NCBI GenBank assembly: GCA_011799875.1
Contig: CM022303.1
Coordinates: 65,118,171 to 65,182,170, forward strand
Source of the DNA: Thinopyrum elongatum
Taxonomy: Eukaryota > Streptophyta > Magnoliopsida > Poales > Poaceae
Direction: 5' to 3'
DNA length: 64,000 bases
This document shows, in pieces, positions 1 to 12,616 of the stretch (position 1 is its first letter; each line of letters starts with the position of its first letter). Below the pieces are notes generated by a model. That model did no database searches, had not been told where the DNA came from, and was given only the letters and a program-made list of their open reading frames with translations. Made by a program: the position numbers and the translations under genes.

Positions 1-1929
1 GATCACCGACGTGAATGCCGAAGACGAAGGAATACAAGACTTCTCCGTCAGAAAGGGCTATACCATATCATGCTATTATGAATTGCCTGAGATGTTTATC
101 CCTTATGTTGCACCCTTCTTGATTGCGCGGTAGTCGCTTTTATATGGGTGATCTCTCACAAAAATATCAAGTAGTTAATGTTCTCCCAAGTTTAGCACCG
201 TCACGGCACCTATCTTTTCGGGGTATCACATGCTAACATGGGTACGAACGATTAGGGATGTGTGAGGCGGGTGAGTTGAGACCTCGCAGCGAGATCACTT
301 GGTTGTCTTGACGTTCAGGCATGAAAGTCATGAGCTCGGAACACACGCATCGAAAGATGAACAAGAGTGACATAGAGATGTGATTGGCAAGTTTGCCTAC
401 CGATTGAGATTTTCGTCATCAGTGATGCTACCATCAATGGCGTTGAATTGAAATGCGGATCTTGAATCACTCACAATCAATTATGAGAGATATTGATTTG
501 AGTGGGAGCGCACTGTAGAATTAATTCTTTTAATTCTCAGTGCAATTAATTTTGAACACTGTCTAAGTGTGATTTGCATAATAGTTGTAGAATAATGGCT
601 CGCATTTCCACCTTCCCTATTAAAATTGAATAGCTGTTAAATATCTGGTTAAAACTTTACGGTTGGTAACGTAATGTGAGGATTGTCCTCAAGAGTGCCG
701 AGAAGGACTTTGTCCTATTGCATACTTTCGGTATTCTCTCGCTTATGCTATGGATCATGTGACTCTCGTCCGTTGATCCAAAAGCTAGAATTCCATTTCA
801 GTCAAGCGCAATATGTTTGTTTCCATGAGACCCAAACTTCGAAAGTTTGGATAGTTATGTGATATTCATGGAATCTAAAAATTATTTTCAGAGACAGACA
901 AAGGCTAAAAGATATGAGATATCCAAAGCAATGTTTGTTTGCAAACTATTAGTAAAGGAGTTTACTATGCATTAGACTGATAAGAGAGGGATCCAGAAGA
1001 ACGCCTGTCATATGATGAAAGGTGAATAAAACAACAACTTAAAGAGAAAGGAAGTGTCCGAAGGGTGTCAGTGAAACTTTCACGCCTAGGAAGTCCAGGG
1101 CTGATGCCACTCTTAAGTTGTGTGCTTCTTTTGAGAGTAGGAGAAATACTAAAAGTTAAACTGTTAGAAGTATAAAGGCAATGAGAAAGAAGACTGGAAT
1201 ATCCAGCTCATGTATGAATGTCATACAAGTTTTTGATGTATAGAAGGCTGGTCAAAGATATAGTTCTTGGGAATTATGATTAAATTGTTAATCACTGATT
1301 CTTGGGTATTGTGAGTTAATCACAAAGATACCCGCTCGATTGCATTCTGTTGCAACTCGATGTAAGAACTACTATGGCCTGAAAGACTAGCCAGGAATGA
1401 GGTTTAGGTATACACAGGGAACATAGTAAATGTTACTGTACCTTCCATCGGTGTATTACCGTCTGTGTTTATTTTCCTAATTCAATTAGAGTTTTACACA
1501 CTCTAGCCCATTGCATAAGTTATCTTGCAAGAATGTTGTTCATAAGAGAACTTTTGATGTTCGGTGTTATGAATAACATAAGGGCCATACTTTCATTATG
1601 AATGAGATGTATGTTATGAATATTGATAATAATACATTACCTCAGTATTAACTTTGATAATTCATTTTAGAGTTTTACACACTCTAGCCCATTGCACAAT
1701 GTTTGTTGCAAAAGGGTTGTTCATAGAAGAACAATTGCTGTTCAGTATTATGAATAACATGAGGGCCATACTTCCATCATCGATGGGACGTATGTTATGA
1801 ATATTGATGGTAATATGATACATCCATAACACTGACGCTAAATGTCATAAGACTAAAAGAATACCACACAAGTGTGGCACTGCATTTGGTCACATTGGAG
1901 AAACCCGCATGGAAAATTCCATTATGATG

Positions 1930-4215
1930 GATTTTGAAGTCGTTTGATTTTGAATCACCTGACACTTGCAACTTTCCTCCGAAAAGTGAAGTGACTGAAA
2001 TACCGTTCACAGGCCATAAGGAACGAGCAAAGAACTTATTGGTGATCATACATTTTGATGTATGTAGTCCGATAAATGTTGTTGCAAGTAGTGGATTTAT
2101 CTATCTTCAGAAATGACTCAAGTAGATATATGGATATTTACTTGATGAGACGTTAGTCTGGATCTTTTGAAATCATTCGAAAGGTTTTCAAATATGAAGT
2201 AGAAGTTATTGTAACAAGAAAATTATGTTTCTACAATTTGATTGCAGAAAGAAATATTTGAGTTACAAGTTTAGCGAATGTCTGATGAGTTGTGAAAGGG
2301 GTTTCATAACTTGCACCTCCCGGAACACCACTGCAAGTGGAAAGTCCGTGAAGATGTAATCGAACCATTTATGACATGGTAAGATCAAAGATGACATAAA
2401 TAAATTTGCCATTATCCCTTTTAAAAGGTGATGCTTTAGAGACTGCGGCTTTTACACTGAAAAGAGCTCCATTAGGTCTGTTGAAATGACACCATGGTAT
2501 GGTACGCCCAACCCTGTTATATCTTTTCTTAACATTTGGAATATGGGGCTTGTGTAAAAGGTTACAAACCTATTCCAAATCAGACAAGTGCTACTTTGTA
2601 GGTTATCCCAAGTCATTGGGTATTCCCCCACCACTATACCGAGGCAAAAGTTTTTGCCACAAAATGGTATGCTTTTTGAAGAAAATGGTTCTTTGAAAAA
2701 GGTGAGTGGGAGAATAGTGCAACTCGACGAGATAAACAGTATCTTCGCCATCAGATCAAAGGAAAGAGACCTTGGAAGTAATTCCGGAGTTTCCTACTGC
2801 GACTGATACAGAAGTCTCTACAATAAAATGTATGGACTTCAGTCAAACTTGCAGCTGAACCACGTAGGCAAGGCTCGTGCAAACCTCTCAGGTGCGCAAA
2901 CGAGATATTGTTGTTAGACAACAGTATACCTACGATACACAAGGAAGCGTTGATGGGCCCTAACTCCGGAATTGGCTAAATGCCAATACAATCCGAGATA
3001 GTTTCCATATAAGTGATTCAAGATTAAAACCTTGATACACCTTTCGGAAGACTTAGAGTCTGGCGAATATTTATGGAACTATAACTGATGTGAATAAAAA
3101 TGTTTTATCCATAAAGCTCGACTTGTTGCAATATACAAGTTCAAGGAGTTGACTACGATGAGGTTGCTTCATCGTAGCGATGCTTAAATTCGGTTCGGGT
3201 TGAACTAGCAATTAATACATATTTCATATCATGAGATATAAAACAATGGATGACAAAAGGATTTCCATCTGATGGAAATGAAACCAAGGACCTGCATGTG
3301 TTACAGTCCAAGGTATTTTGTCAATCCAGAGGATGCTAGAAAGGGTGCAAACTTCAGAGTTCCAGCGATGGACAGAAGAGAGCAAAGTGGAGTTGGAATC
3401 TTTGTGTTTTGATGAAATGGTCAAAGGAGTTTTGACTTCATCAATGGATAACGAAGATGCTTGTAATTCAAGAAAGTAAGTGGGAGCCTAATAACATTTC
3501 TAAAAACCTTGTGTGCTTGACACATTGTTAATTGGAAATAAAATTCTTGACACGAATTAGGACTTCATTTGAAAATAGTTTTTTGATGAAGTGCTTGGGC
3601 TAAATAGCCTTAATATTAGGCATGATGATCTATGAAGATAGATTTACCTAATGGGGCTAAGCAATAAATACATATTGACAAGATGCTAAAACTTTTTAGC
3701 ATTTAAAACGCCAAGGAGTGATTCTTGCCGAAGTCACATGGAAAGAGTTTTTGCAAGACTCGGTGTCCCAAAAACACTGATGAGCAAAATACATGATGGG
3801 GATTCCATACACTCTTGTGTTTGGATTAATCATGTATTCCATGGTATGTATAACAACCAGATATGTCCAATACTCCCAAAGTTGTTGCGAGTATAGATAC
3901 CAAAGTGATCAAAAGTATTGATCAAGGGACAACAGTGAAAAAGGGTCATTGAGTACTATAGTAGCATTGATGACAAGTTTTCTCGCAAGTAGAGATCATG
4001 AAGAGTTCGTTGTAAAAGGTTACATCGATACAGTCTTCATCATTTCTCCATGCGATTTTCGATTTAAATTGACGGTTTTGTGTAACACACAATATGGTGG
4101 CACAGTTAGTTGGAATTTGTTCAAACAAGTTACTGTGGCGAATTCTATAACAGAGGCAAAGTATGTTGCCGCTTTTAAAGCGACAAAGAAGATGTTGAAT
4201 CATATAGTTCATTCA
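1930..4215 (+). pseudogene. Decayed Copia gag-pol remnants in Copia-A
   Basis: No long open frame survives, but three short stretches are recognisable by comparison with the better-preserved Angela-like copy in this window. Positions 1934-2113 resemble the GAG-pre-integrase/integrase junction (compare 35893-36285). Positions 2588-2740 resemble the integrase C-terminal region (compare 35239-35400). Positions 3949-4215 resemble Copia RNase H (compare 9702-10200). They appear in the order expected of a plus-strand Copia pol. The first stretch ends at the same stop codon in the other copy (28022-28204), so the damage predates the spread of both copies. No enzyme function can remain. Confidence 0.7.
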
Positions 4216-4526
4216 TGAACTTAGTATGGTTCCAAGATGGCTTTTGTCAATGGGACACTACTGCAAGTAGTTGCTCCATAACTCAGTCTGAGGAATCCAG
4301 GTTCGACCTGTGATTCGCATACATATCAAGCCAAGTCCACACAAAATATGACTTTTGTGAAAGCGTGAAAACGCGAGGATATGCAAAGATACACACGGAG
4401 CTGAAGTCGTCAGATCCGTTGAACATTCAGGCTATACCACAAGCGAAGCATATTTACACCGGTGTGCCACAGGTGTAAAGTGCATTAGCATTAACTAGAT
4501 TATTGACTCTAGTGCAAGTGGGAGTC

Positions 4527-6699
4527 TGTAGGAGATATGCCCTAGAGGCAATAATAAATGTTATTTATCTCCCTGTTCATAATTAGGTTTATGTTCCATG
4601 CTATAACTGCTATGGTTCTTGAGTCTGCAAATAAAACGAGGCTCGGAGGAAGACTCATATGCACGTGTGGAATAATAAACGGTAATATGTATTCCTAGTC
4701 TGGCCTCTAAGACTAGCTCAAGTATTGCATGATGGTTCTGTTTTCCTGATCATGGGCATGTCTATGCCAGCAATTTTGAGGGCACAGTGTTAGAAGAACA
4801 TTTGTGTTGAATCGACCCAAATTGATGTTATGCTATGAGTTACATTCGTCACATATTAATGGTTAATAACACAGAGATGGTTAATGTTTGCAAAATTCCT
4901 TAGACCATGAGAGTGTCGAGTTTCTTCATACTTGCTTCATGAACTTTGGGGTTTGTTAAACGTCATCCGTAAATGGGTGGCTATTACGGCGGCTTACGGG
5001 TTCATGGAAAAGTGTGTCAAGTAACTTGATAGCTCGAGATTGGGATTTGCTCCTCCAACGATGGAGAGATATCTCTGGGCCCTCTCGGTGTTACGGTATC
5101 CATCATCGTCTGGCCAGACACTTTGTGATTTGATCACAGGGATGCCGGAACACGGTAACGAGAAAAGAGAACAATACCGGTAACGAGGTAACTGGCATAG
5201 TGGACAAGTTGTTGATCCACGGAAATGCCTACATGTCTAACCTCGAGTATTTGTAACATATCGTGAAGCAACAGGAATAGCACACGGCAACTGGAGGTTC
5301 ACTTGAATATTCATTCGTGTGGGTATAGGGGTCAATATGGGTGTCCACGGCTCCGATGTTGATCATTGATCGGAAGGTGTTCCGTGTCATGTCTATACTT
5401 CACCGAACCTATAGGGTCACACGCTTAAGGGTCATCTATCTGCTGAATACTAGACAGGGAGTCTGAGAGAAAATCACCGAAAAGTTTCGGAGACAACGGA
5501 AGAGTTCCGGAGAGAGAACACTGAAAAAGTTTCGGTAAAACCGAAAAGTTGTTTCGGATAAAACCATTGATCCAAAAAGGTTTCGGCAAGCACCGGGAAT
5601 GTTTTGGAGGTTGCCAGATTGGTCTGGTAATTTCTGGAATTTTTCTGGAGAAAAAACCGAAAAAAAAGTTTCGGAGCTGCCGGATTTGTTTACCGGGTAA
5701 ACAAAGATGGTTTTAAATTAAACCACCATACTGGAAATGTTCCAGAGCGCGTCCAGATAATTTTAGAGGGTGCCGGAAATGTTCTGGGACCTTCTGGAAT
5801 TTTTCAGAAATAATAGTCGCGGAAAACATCTTGTCCCAGCGTGAGGGGACAAGATCCCACGGATCGTGGGGGCTGTTTTTGGGCTGTTTTTGGGGGGGGC
5901 CCCCTTTGGGAGCAGCCCCCTTGTGGCTGGACAAAATGTTGGGGGGGGCCCCCATGGTGGGGGGCAGCCCCCACAAATGGTGGAGAGTGTTGGGAGGAAG
6001 GTGGGGCCCCATGGGGGAACACCATGGACAAGGGAACATGTTTTTCCCTTGTTTGGTGGGAACATGTTCTCCTTGTTTTGTGGGAACATGTTTTCCCCAT
6101 GTTTAGTGGGCTGAATTTTCAGCCCCCTCCACCCCTTCCACCACTATATAAGGAGGAGGATAGGTGCTCTCCAACTCCACTCCAACTCTCTCACACAAGC
6201 CATGCATGATCTGGCATTCTCTCTCCCTCCCACGAAATAGTTTCGTAGTGCCGAAAGGCTGTCTGGGTTCCGGTGGGAACTAGTTCTGGACGGCGAAGCC
6301 CTGCCGGATAGATGGCACCGTATGTGTGCAACCCCGTAGAGACGTCGTAGTTTCGTCCTTTTGCCCGAGGGGCTGTTCGAGTGTCCTGCCGAAGGGCTGT
6401 CCGAGTGACGGTCCGAGTTCTGTGAGTCCTCCCGAAGGGCTGTCCACGACACCGTCCGGGGGACTGTCCGACCGCCTCCCGGAGGGCTGATCGAGTGGCG
6501 GATGAGGGAGTACATCCTCGCGGTTGGGAGGTTGTAAATCCTAGCTGCGGGGATCTGCACCGACGATCGTCATCGACTCTACTTCCGCTGCGCTACGAGT
6601 CGGTAACGAAAATGATCAAACCTTGTATGCAGTCTCCATAGTGGTCCTGGGCTGGTGCGTAGGTCGGAAAATTTTTGTTTTCTACTGCGTTCCCCAACA
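4527..6699 (+). repeat. 3' LTR of Copia-A
   Basis: The LTR is 2173 bp, almost the same length as the better-preserved Copia-B LTR (2172 bp, 30949-33120, reversed). The U3 part (5450-5700) is packed with TTTCGG and CCGAAA words. It contains long G and C runs at 5889-5980, a TATA box near 6143, and a tandem array built on CCGAAGGGCTGTCC at about 6365-6490. Confidence 0.9.
6143..6152 (+). promoter_or_regulatory. TATA box of the Copia-A LTR
   Basis: The sequence CTATATAAGG sits between the U3 motif cluster and the downstream tandem array, as expected at the U3/R boundary of an LTR promoter. The equivalent place in Copia-B reads CCTATAAAAGG (minus strand, about 24045-24055 and 31542-31552). Confidence 0.6.
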
Positions 6700-6704
6700 C
6701 TAGG

Positions 6705-7909
6705 GTCTCCTCCACCAGTCCCAGTGGTGGAACCACTATCTGAGCCAGATTTTGTGCTTTAATGAGATCCTGCATTACTTGTGGTCACATTTGCTCCCTT
6801 ATCTGTATCCATGGAGACATGGGTACTTGCATTTGGAGGTTCTTGCACAACCATTTCATCATCAACCTGGGGTGGCTCCACTTCCACCTGAATCCTGTAA
6901 AGCTTCCCTTGGATCCCAAACACTCTTTCTTGTGGTATTCTTTTGTAGTCTTTGCAAGAGATCTTGACTCTGTTTCATAAAACTTTTGGAAGTTGTGTTG
7001 CTAGTTAACATCAAGCAAAACTCCAAATGTTTATGTGATTTGGTCTAAGACTGTCCATTCACACCATTTGGGGTTGAGTTTCTTGAGCTTCAGCCAGACC
7101 TCTTGGAGCTCATCTTCAGCAGTAATATCACCAAGCCACACTTCTACTTTCACTATGGTATTCTCCTTGGTCAGTCCAAAACATGGATATCCAGCCACCT
7201 GCTCCACATCAATTTCTAGGGGAAATTTGACCAAGACAGTCCATTCATCTAGCTTGTTGATAGGCCATGGCCACTTTGTCTTGTTGATGCTTGCAAATTC
7301 CTTAGCTAGCTCTTGTTTTGTGACTTCACCTGATTCCACAAAGACTATTCCAACATTTTTTAGCCAGCCTAGGTGTTGAGCATTCACATCTGGCAAATCA
7401 AGGTGATAGAAACCTAGCCCTTGTGTAGCACCTTCCACATACTTTGCGGAAGAATGGGGTTTCTTCCTGGCAGGGCAATCTTCCACCTTGTGATTAACCA
7501 TCTTGTATATGACGCAACATCTGGGTTTGATGCATTTGTCCTTATGGTGTCCTGGATCTCCACAATTAAAGCAAGTAACTGTAGCATAGGACATCAGACC
7601 TGGATTTGTCTACTGCTTCTGAACGAGTTCTTGCTACTTTATCTGCTGAGTTTTCCCTTGGCTCTTTCCCTGCTGCGATTTCCCCCCTTGGCTATCTCCT
7701 GGATCCGCCGATTGGCCACCAGTTTGCCCTTGCATCTGCTAAGGGGGGCCATCCCACTGCTGCTGCATCCCCCCCTCCCCACTGCTGCTATGGGAATTGG
7801 CCAGGGAATGCCCACGGCGGAGGTGGCCCTTGGAAGCCAAAGCCAAAGAACGATGGTTGTTGAGCCCCTCCCATGCCCGGACCTGTTCGCATCTGATCTT
7901 GGGGCCAGT
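6705..7909 (-). pseudogene. Broken CCHC zinc-knuckle gene (LINE ORF1/gag-like)
   Basis: The longest open part (7031-7594) encodes two cysteine-histidine knuckles near its start. The first is a clear CX2CX4HX4C (CFNCGDPGHHKDKC); the second is similar but looser (CC...H...C). A lysine/tryptophan-rich region follows. Such proteins, often with a DUF4283-like domain, are abundant in grasses and derive from LINE ORF1 or gag-like genes. I cannot tell a LINE from a domesticated gene. Upstream (7600-7909) the frame continues as a glutamine/glycine/proline-rich segment broken by TAG codons and by a frameshift in a G run near 7783. Downstream it continues past a stop at 7031 toward 6705. Copia-A and the Angela-like element abut its two ends, so it is the oldest layer seen here. 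Confidence 0.6.
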
Positions 7910-9668
7910 TGTTGGGAAACGTTGCATGGAAAACAAAAAAAATTCTATGCACACGCAATGATCTATCCATGGAGATGCATAGCAACAAAGTGGAGAGTGT
8001 GTCTACGTACCCTCGTAGACCGTAAGCCGAAGCGTTTCACAATGCGGTTGATGTAGTCAAACTTCTCGCGCTTCAACCGATCAAGTACCGAACGCACGGC
8101 ACCTCCGTGTTCTGCACACGTTTAGCTCGGTGACGTCCCTCGCCTTCTTGATCCAGCAAGACGTCGAGGTAGTAGATGAGTTCCGTCAGCACGATGGCGT
8201 GGTGACGGTGATGGTGATGTGATCTCCGCAAGGCTTCGCCTATGCACTACGAAAATATGACCGGGTGTGTAAACGGTAGAGGGGGGCGCCGCACACGGCT
8301 AAGCAATTGTCTTGGGTGTGCTAGGGTGCCCCCCCACACACATATATAGGTGGGAGGGAGAGGGGAGTCTGCCATGGGGTGCCCCAAGTAGGCGAATCCT
8401 AATTGGGGTCCTCCTTGGCCGCACCCCCCTTCCATGTTTGTCGAAGGGGGAAGAAAAGAGGAGGAGGGGGAAAGGAAGGGGGAATCCTATTCCCTTTCTT
8501 TCCTTTCCTTCTTCCCCTTTCCTTCTCCACCTTGGCCAGCCCATATGGGGGGCGCACCAGCCCCTTGTGGCTGGTGCGTTTCACCTCTTGGCCCATAAGG
8601 CCCATATCTTTTGCCGCGGGTGCCCGGAACTCCTTCCGGTGACCCGATAAGTACCCGATACCCTCCGGAATACTTCCGGTGTCCGAATACCATCATCCTA
8701 TATATCAATCTTTACCTCTTGACCATTTCGAGAATCCTTGTCATGTCCATGATCTCATCCAGGACTCCGAACAACATCCGGTCACCAAATCACAAAACTC
8801 ATATAATACTATATCATCAATGAACGTTAAGCGTGCGGACCCTACGGGTTCGAGAACTATGTAGACATGACCGAGACACCTCTCTGGGCAATAACCAATA
8901 GGGAACCTAGATGCCCATATTGGCTCCTACATATTCTATGAAGATCTTTATCGGTCAAACTGTTATGACAAGATACATAATTCCCTTTGTCCGTCGGTAT
9001 GTTACTTGCACGAGATTCGATCGTCATTATCTCTATACCTAGTTCAATCTCGATACCGGAAAGTCTCTTTACTCGTTCCATAATACATCACCTTGTGACT
9101 AACTCCTTAGTCATTTTCTTGCAAGCTTATGATGTGCATTACCGAGAGGGCCCAGAGATACCTCTCCGATACTCAGAGTGACAAATCCTAATCTCGATCT
9201 ATGCCAACTCAACAAAAACCTTCGGAGATACCTGTAGAGCATATTTATAATCACCCAGTTACATTGTGATGTTTGATAGCACACAAGGCATTCCTCCGGT
9301 ATCCGAGAGTTGCATAATCTCATAGTCGAAGGAATCTGTATTTGGCATGAAGAAAGCAGTAGCAATAAAACTGAACGATCATATGCTAAGCTAACGGATG
9401 AGTCTTGTCCATCACATCATTCTCACAATGATGTCATCCTGTTCTCAAATGACAACTCATGTCCATGGTTAGGAAACCTTAACCATCTTTGATTAACGAG
9501 CTAGTCTAGTAGAGGCTTACTAGGGACATGTTATTTGCTTATGTATTCACACATGTATTTAGGTTTCCGGTTAATACAATTCTAGCATGAATAATAAACC
9601 TTTATCATGAATAAGGAAATATAAAATAATAACAACTTTATTATTGCCTCTAGGGCATATTTCCATCA
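7910..9668 (-). repeat. 3' LTR of the Angela-like element
   Basis: This 1759-bp LTR begins on the minus strand at 9668 with TGATGGAAATATGCCC and ends at 7910 with GTTTCCCAACA. Length and termini match the BARE/WIS/Angela group. A TATA-like CCTATATATG lies at 8341-8350 on the minus strand. The 5 bp outside are ccagt (7905-7909). The partner copy of that target duplication is not in view. Confidence 0.9.
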
Positions 9669-9701
9669 GTCTCCCACTTGCACTAGAGTCTATAATCTAG
9701 T

Positions 9702-11007
9702 TCACATTGTAATGAATCTAACACCCATGGAGTCTTGGTGCTGATCATGTTTTACTCGTGGAAGAGGCTTAGTCAACGGGTCTGCAACATTCAGATCCGT
9801 ATGTACTTTGCAAATTTCTATGTCTCCATACTTGACCAATTCATGAAAGGAGTTGAAGCGTCTCTTGATGTGTTTTGTTCTCTTGTGAAATCTGGATTCC
9901 TTCGCCAAAGCAATTGCACCAGTGTTGTCACAAAAAATTGTCATTGGACCCGATGCACTAGGTATTACACCTAGATCGGATATGAACTCCTTCATCCAAA
10001 CTCCTTCATGTGCTGCTTTCGAAGCAGCTATGTACTCCGCTTCACAGGTAGATCCCGCCATGCCGCTTTGCTTAGAACTGCACCAACTGACAGCTCCACC
10101 ATTGAAAATAAATACGTATCTGGTCCGTGACTTAGAGTCATCCAGATCTGTGTCGAAGCTAGCATCAGCGTAACCATTTACGACGAGCTCTTCGTCACCT
10201 TCATAGAGAAGAAACATACCCTTTGTCCTTTTCAGGTACTTCAGGATGTTCTTGAGCGCTGTCCAGTGATCCACTCCTGGATAACTTTGGTACCTCCCTG
10301 CCAAACTTATGGCAAGGCACACATCAGGTCTGGTACACAGCATAGCATACATGATAGAACCTATGGATGAGGCATACGGAATGACTTTCATTTTCTCACT
10401 ATCTTCTGCAGTGGTCAGGCATTGAGCCAGACTCAATTTCACACCTTGTAATAGAGGCAAGAACCCTTTCTTTGACTGGTCCATTTTGAACTTCTTCAAA
10501 ACTTTGTCATGGTATATGCTTTGTGAAAGTCCAATTAAGCGTCTTGATCTATCTCTATAGATCTTGATGCCTAATATGTAAGTAGCTTCACCGAGGTCTT
10601 TCATTGAAAAAATTCTTATTCAAGTATCCTTTTATGCTATCCAGAAATTCTACATCATTTCCAATCAATAATATGTCATCCACATATAATATCAGAAATG
10701 CTACAGAGCTCCCACTCACTTTCTTGTAAATACAGGCTTCACCGTAAGTCTGTATAAAACCATATGCTTTGATCACCTCATCAAAGCGTATATTCCAACT
10801 CTGAGATGCTTGCACCAGTCCATAGATGGATCGCTGGAGCTTGCACACTTTGTTAGCACCTTCAGGATCGACAAAACCTTCTGGTTGCATCATATATAAC
10901 TCTTCTTTCAGAAATCCATTAAGGAATGCAGTTTTGACATCCATTTGCCAAATTTCATAATCATAAAATGCGACAATTACTAACATGATTCGGACAGACT
11001 TAAGCAT
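9702..11007 (-). pseudogene. Copia reverse transcriptase and RNase H (Angela-like), frameshifted
   Basis: The stretch 10588-11007 encodes the first part of the RVT_2 reverse transcriptase, including the catalytic YVDD motif. The stretch 9702-10604 encodes the rest plus RNase H, with the typical ADASFDTD and CEAEYIA motifs and the C-terminal KHI...H...D region. The two parts are in different frames. A run of six A at 10607-10612 appears one base too long, shifting the frame just after the YVDD domain. The ends otherwise match family expectation, and the polypurine tract and LTR follow at once (9669-9700). In life this enzyme copies the element's RNA into DNA in a cytoplasmic particle. Confidence 0.85.
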
Positions 11008-11009
11008 CG

Positions 11010-11464
11010 CTATGGGTGAGAAATTCTCATCGTAGTCAACTCCTTGAACTTGTCAAAAACCTTTCGTAGAAGTCGAGCTTTGTAGACTGTGATATTACCA
11101 TCAGCATTTGTCTTCCTCTTGAAGATCCATTTATTCTCAATGGCTTGCCGATCATCGAGAAAATCCACCAAAGTCCACACTTTGATCTCATACATGGATC
11201 CTATCTCAGATTTCATGGCCTCAAGCCCTTTATCAGAATCTGGGCTCATCATAGCCTCTTCATAGTTCGAAGGTTCACCGTTGTCAAACAACATGACTTC
11301 CAGGACAGGGTTACCGTACCACTCTGGTGCGGTACGTGTTCTGGTCGACCTTCGAGGTTCGGTAGTAACTTGATCCGAAGTTTCATGATCATTATCATTA
11401 GCTTCTTCACTAGTTGGTGTAGGCATGACGGGAACGGTTTTCTCTGATGATCTACTTTCCAATT
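11010..11464 (-). pseudogene. Copia pol linker between integrase and reverse transcriptase
   Basis: This stretch encodes the acidic, serine/threonine-rich C-terminal integrase tail with the conserved basic RRSTR patch. The start of the reverse transcriptase domain (EAMKSEIGSMYE, then IENKWIFKRKTN) follows. A one-base deletion near 11062-11072, in the ARLVAKGF-type motif, throws the end out of frame with 10588-11007. Its upstream end is cut by Tat-1 at 11465. The coding sequence resumes at 35239 on the far side of that insertion. Confidence 0.8.
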
Positions 11465-12616
11465 TGTCAGGGGTTTCGTGCGACATATGCCAAAGGATGG
11501 CTTATCATGGTGGGGGAGAGTAATACGTGGCCGGCGCCTGGAAATGGGATAAGGTGTAAACACGCACACAGACGCATCTTACCCAGGTTTGGGGCTCTCC
11601 TAGGAGATAACACCCCTAGTCCTGCTCTGCGGGGTCTCCGCATGATCACTATCTCGGCAACTAGCTACAAGCTTGCTCCTTGAGCCGTTTGGCTAGAGGA
11701 GGAAGAAGGGCAAGGCTAGCTCCACTCCGCTCTCTCTATGTGTGTGTGTAGTAACTTGGGCGCTCGACCAAGGTCTCAACCCCTTGCATGGGGTGACCTG
11801 GGGGTTTAGATAGGCCTACCCCCCAGGGGTACAATGGTAATCCGGCCGGGCGTAGGACCCGGCCGTCAGTGTCTCTGGTCGCCGGCTTCTCCGCCGACTG
11901 CGGGGGCCCGCCGCCTGGTGGGTCCCGCCGGCTGTCTCGTACTTGGCCGACAGGCCGGGCCCGCCGCTTGCGGGTCCTGCCGGCTGCGTAGCACTGTAGC
12001 CGTGCCACTGATGATGCATGCTTTGTCGGGGAGAGCGTGGCTACAGTCTTGCTGCCTGGCGGGCATTCACTGTAGCCACTCCCCGTCTCTTCTGGTTAAT
12101 GGCGCACAAACTTCAAGGAAGGGGGAGGGCCACCTGCTAGGAGCCGGCCTCTCCCTGAGCCGACTGGTGAGGGCTCGCCGCCTTCTGGCTTCTCACGGAC
12201 AGGTAGGGCCCGCCGCCTGCGGGACGTACCGATGGCCCGTCGTGGGAGCATGGCTTCCTCTGCCATGGGTGATGTCAAGAGCAGCATGGCAACAGTGCCG
12301 CGCCGGGCGTGGGATGTCCGCTTGGTACGCTGCACTGTGGCCACGCCCCGTCTCGTCATGTTTATGTAGGTGCTAACTTTGAGGGCACGAGGGGCCGCCT
12401 GCTAGGAGACGGCTTCCCTGGAAGCCGCCTGCTAGGAGTCGGCCCACTTCATGGCCGTCTTCTGGATTCCGCCGGCTCCTGGCAGCCGGCCGATCGGACC
12501 AACCCGCCCCAAGAAGGTGGTCCTTTGTCTTTGATGCTTGAGGGGCGCAGCTTGCCCCGATGTCTTGAAATACCATGGGGAGCTGATGAGGCTACCCGTG
12601 GTCATTTACTCCGACA
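11465..12616 (-). repeat. 3' LTR of Tat-1
   Basis: This LTR is 1152 bp. It begins on the minus strand at 12616 with TGTCGGAGTAA and ends at 11465. It lacks a segment of about 45 bp present in the 5' LTR at about 34921-34965. Its TATA position (11805-11814) reads CCTATCTAAA, weaker than the CCTATATAAA of the 5' LTR. Open frames inside it (for example plus 11834-12376) reflect GC-rich sequence, not genes. Confidence 0.9.

Larger units (their letters stand above)
1..6699 (+). mobile_element. Non-autonomous Copia-type LTR retrotransposon (Copia-A), 3' part
   Basis: The internal region runs off the left edge and ends at a polypurine tract (about 4515-4526). A 2173-bp LTR follows, beginning TGTAGGAGATATGCCC and ending CCCCAACA. 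The start resembles the BARE/WIS/Angela consensus (TGTTGGAAATATGCCC) but differs, so this is a related family. The internal part carries only decayed coding sequence. A second, complete copy lies inverted at 23473-33120, and positions 1-120 match the complement of about 30005-30128. The left LTR and target duplication are outside the window; the right flank is ctagg (6700-6704). Confidence 0.85.

Noticed and set aside
5713..6114. Gly/Pro/Trp-rich frames on both strands
   Set aside because: Products of G and C runs in the LTR U3; no conservation in the Copia-B LTRs.
6365..6490. Regularly spaced repeats resembling a CRISPR array
   Set aside because: Unequal spacing, variable units and a position inside a plant LTR; this is an LTR tandem array.
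11834..12376. 180-codon plus-strand open frame in the Tat-1 LTR, and similar frames in 34315-34530
   Set aside because: It lies wholly in GC-rich LTR sequence, has no domain, and is not preserved at the same length in the partner LTR.
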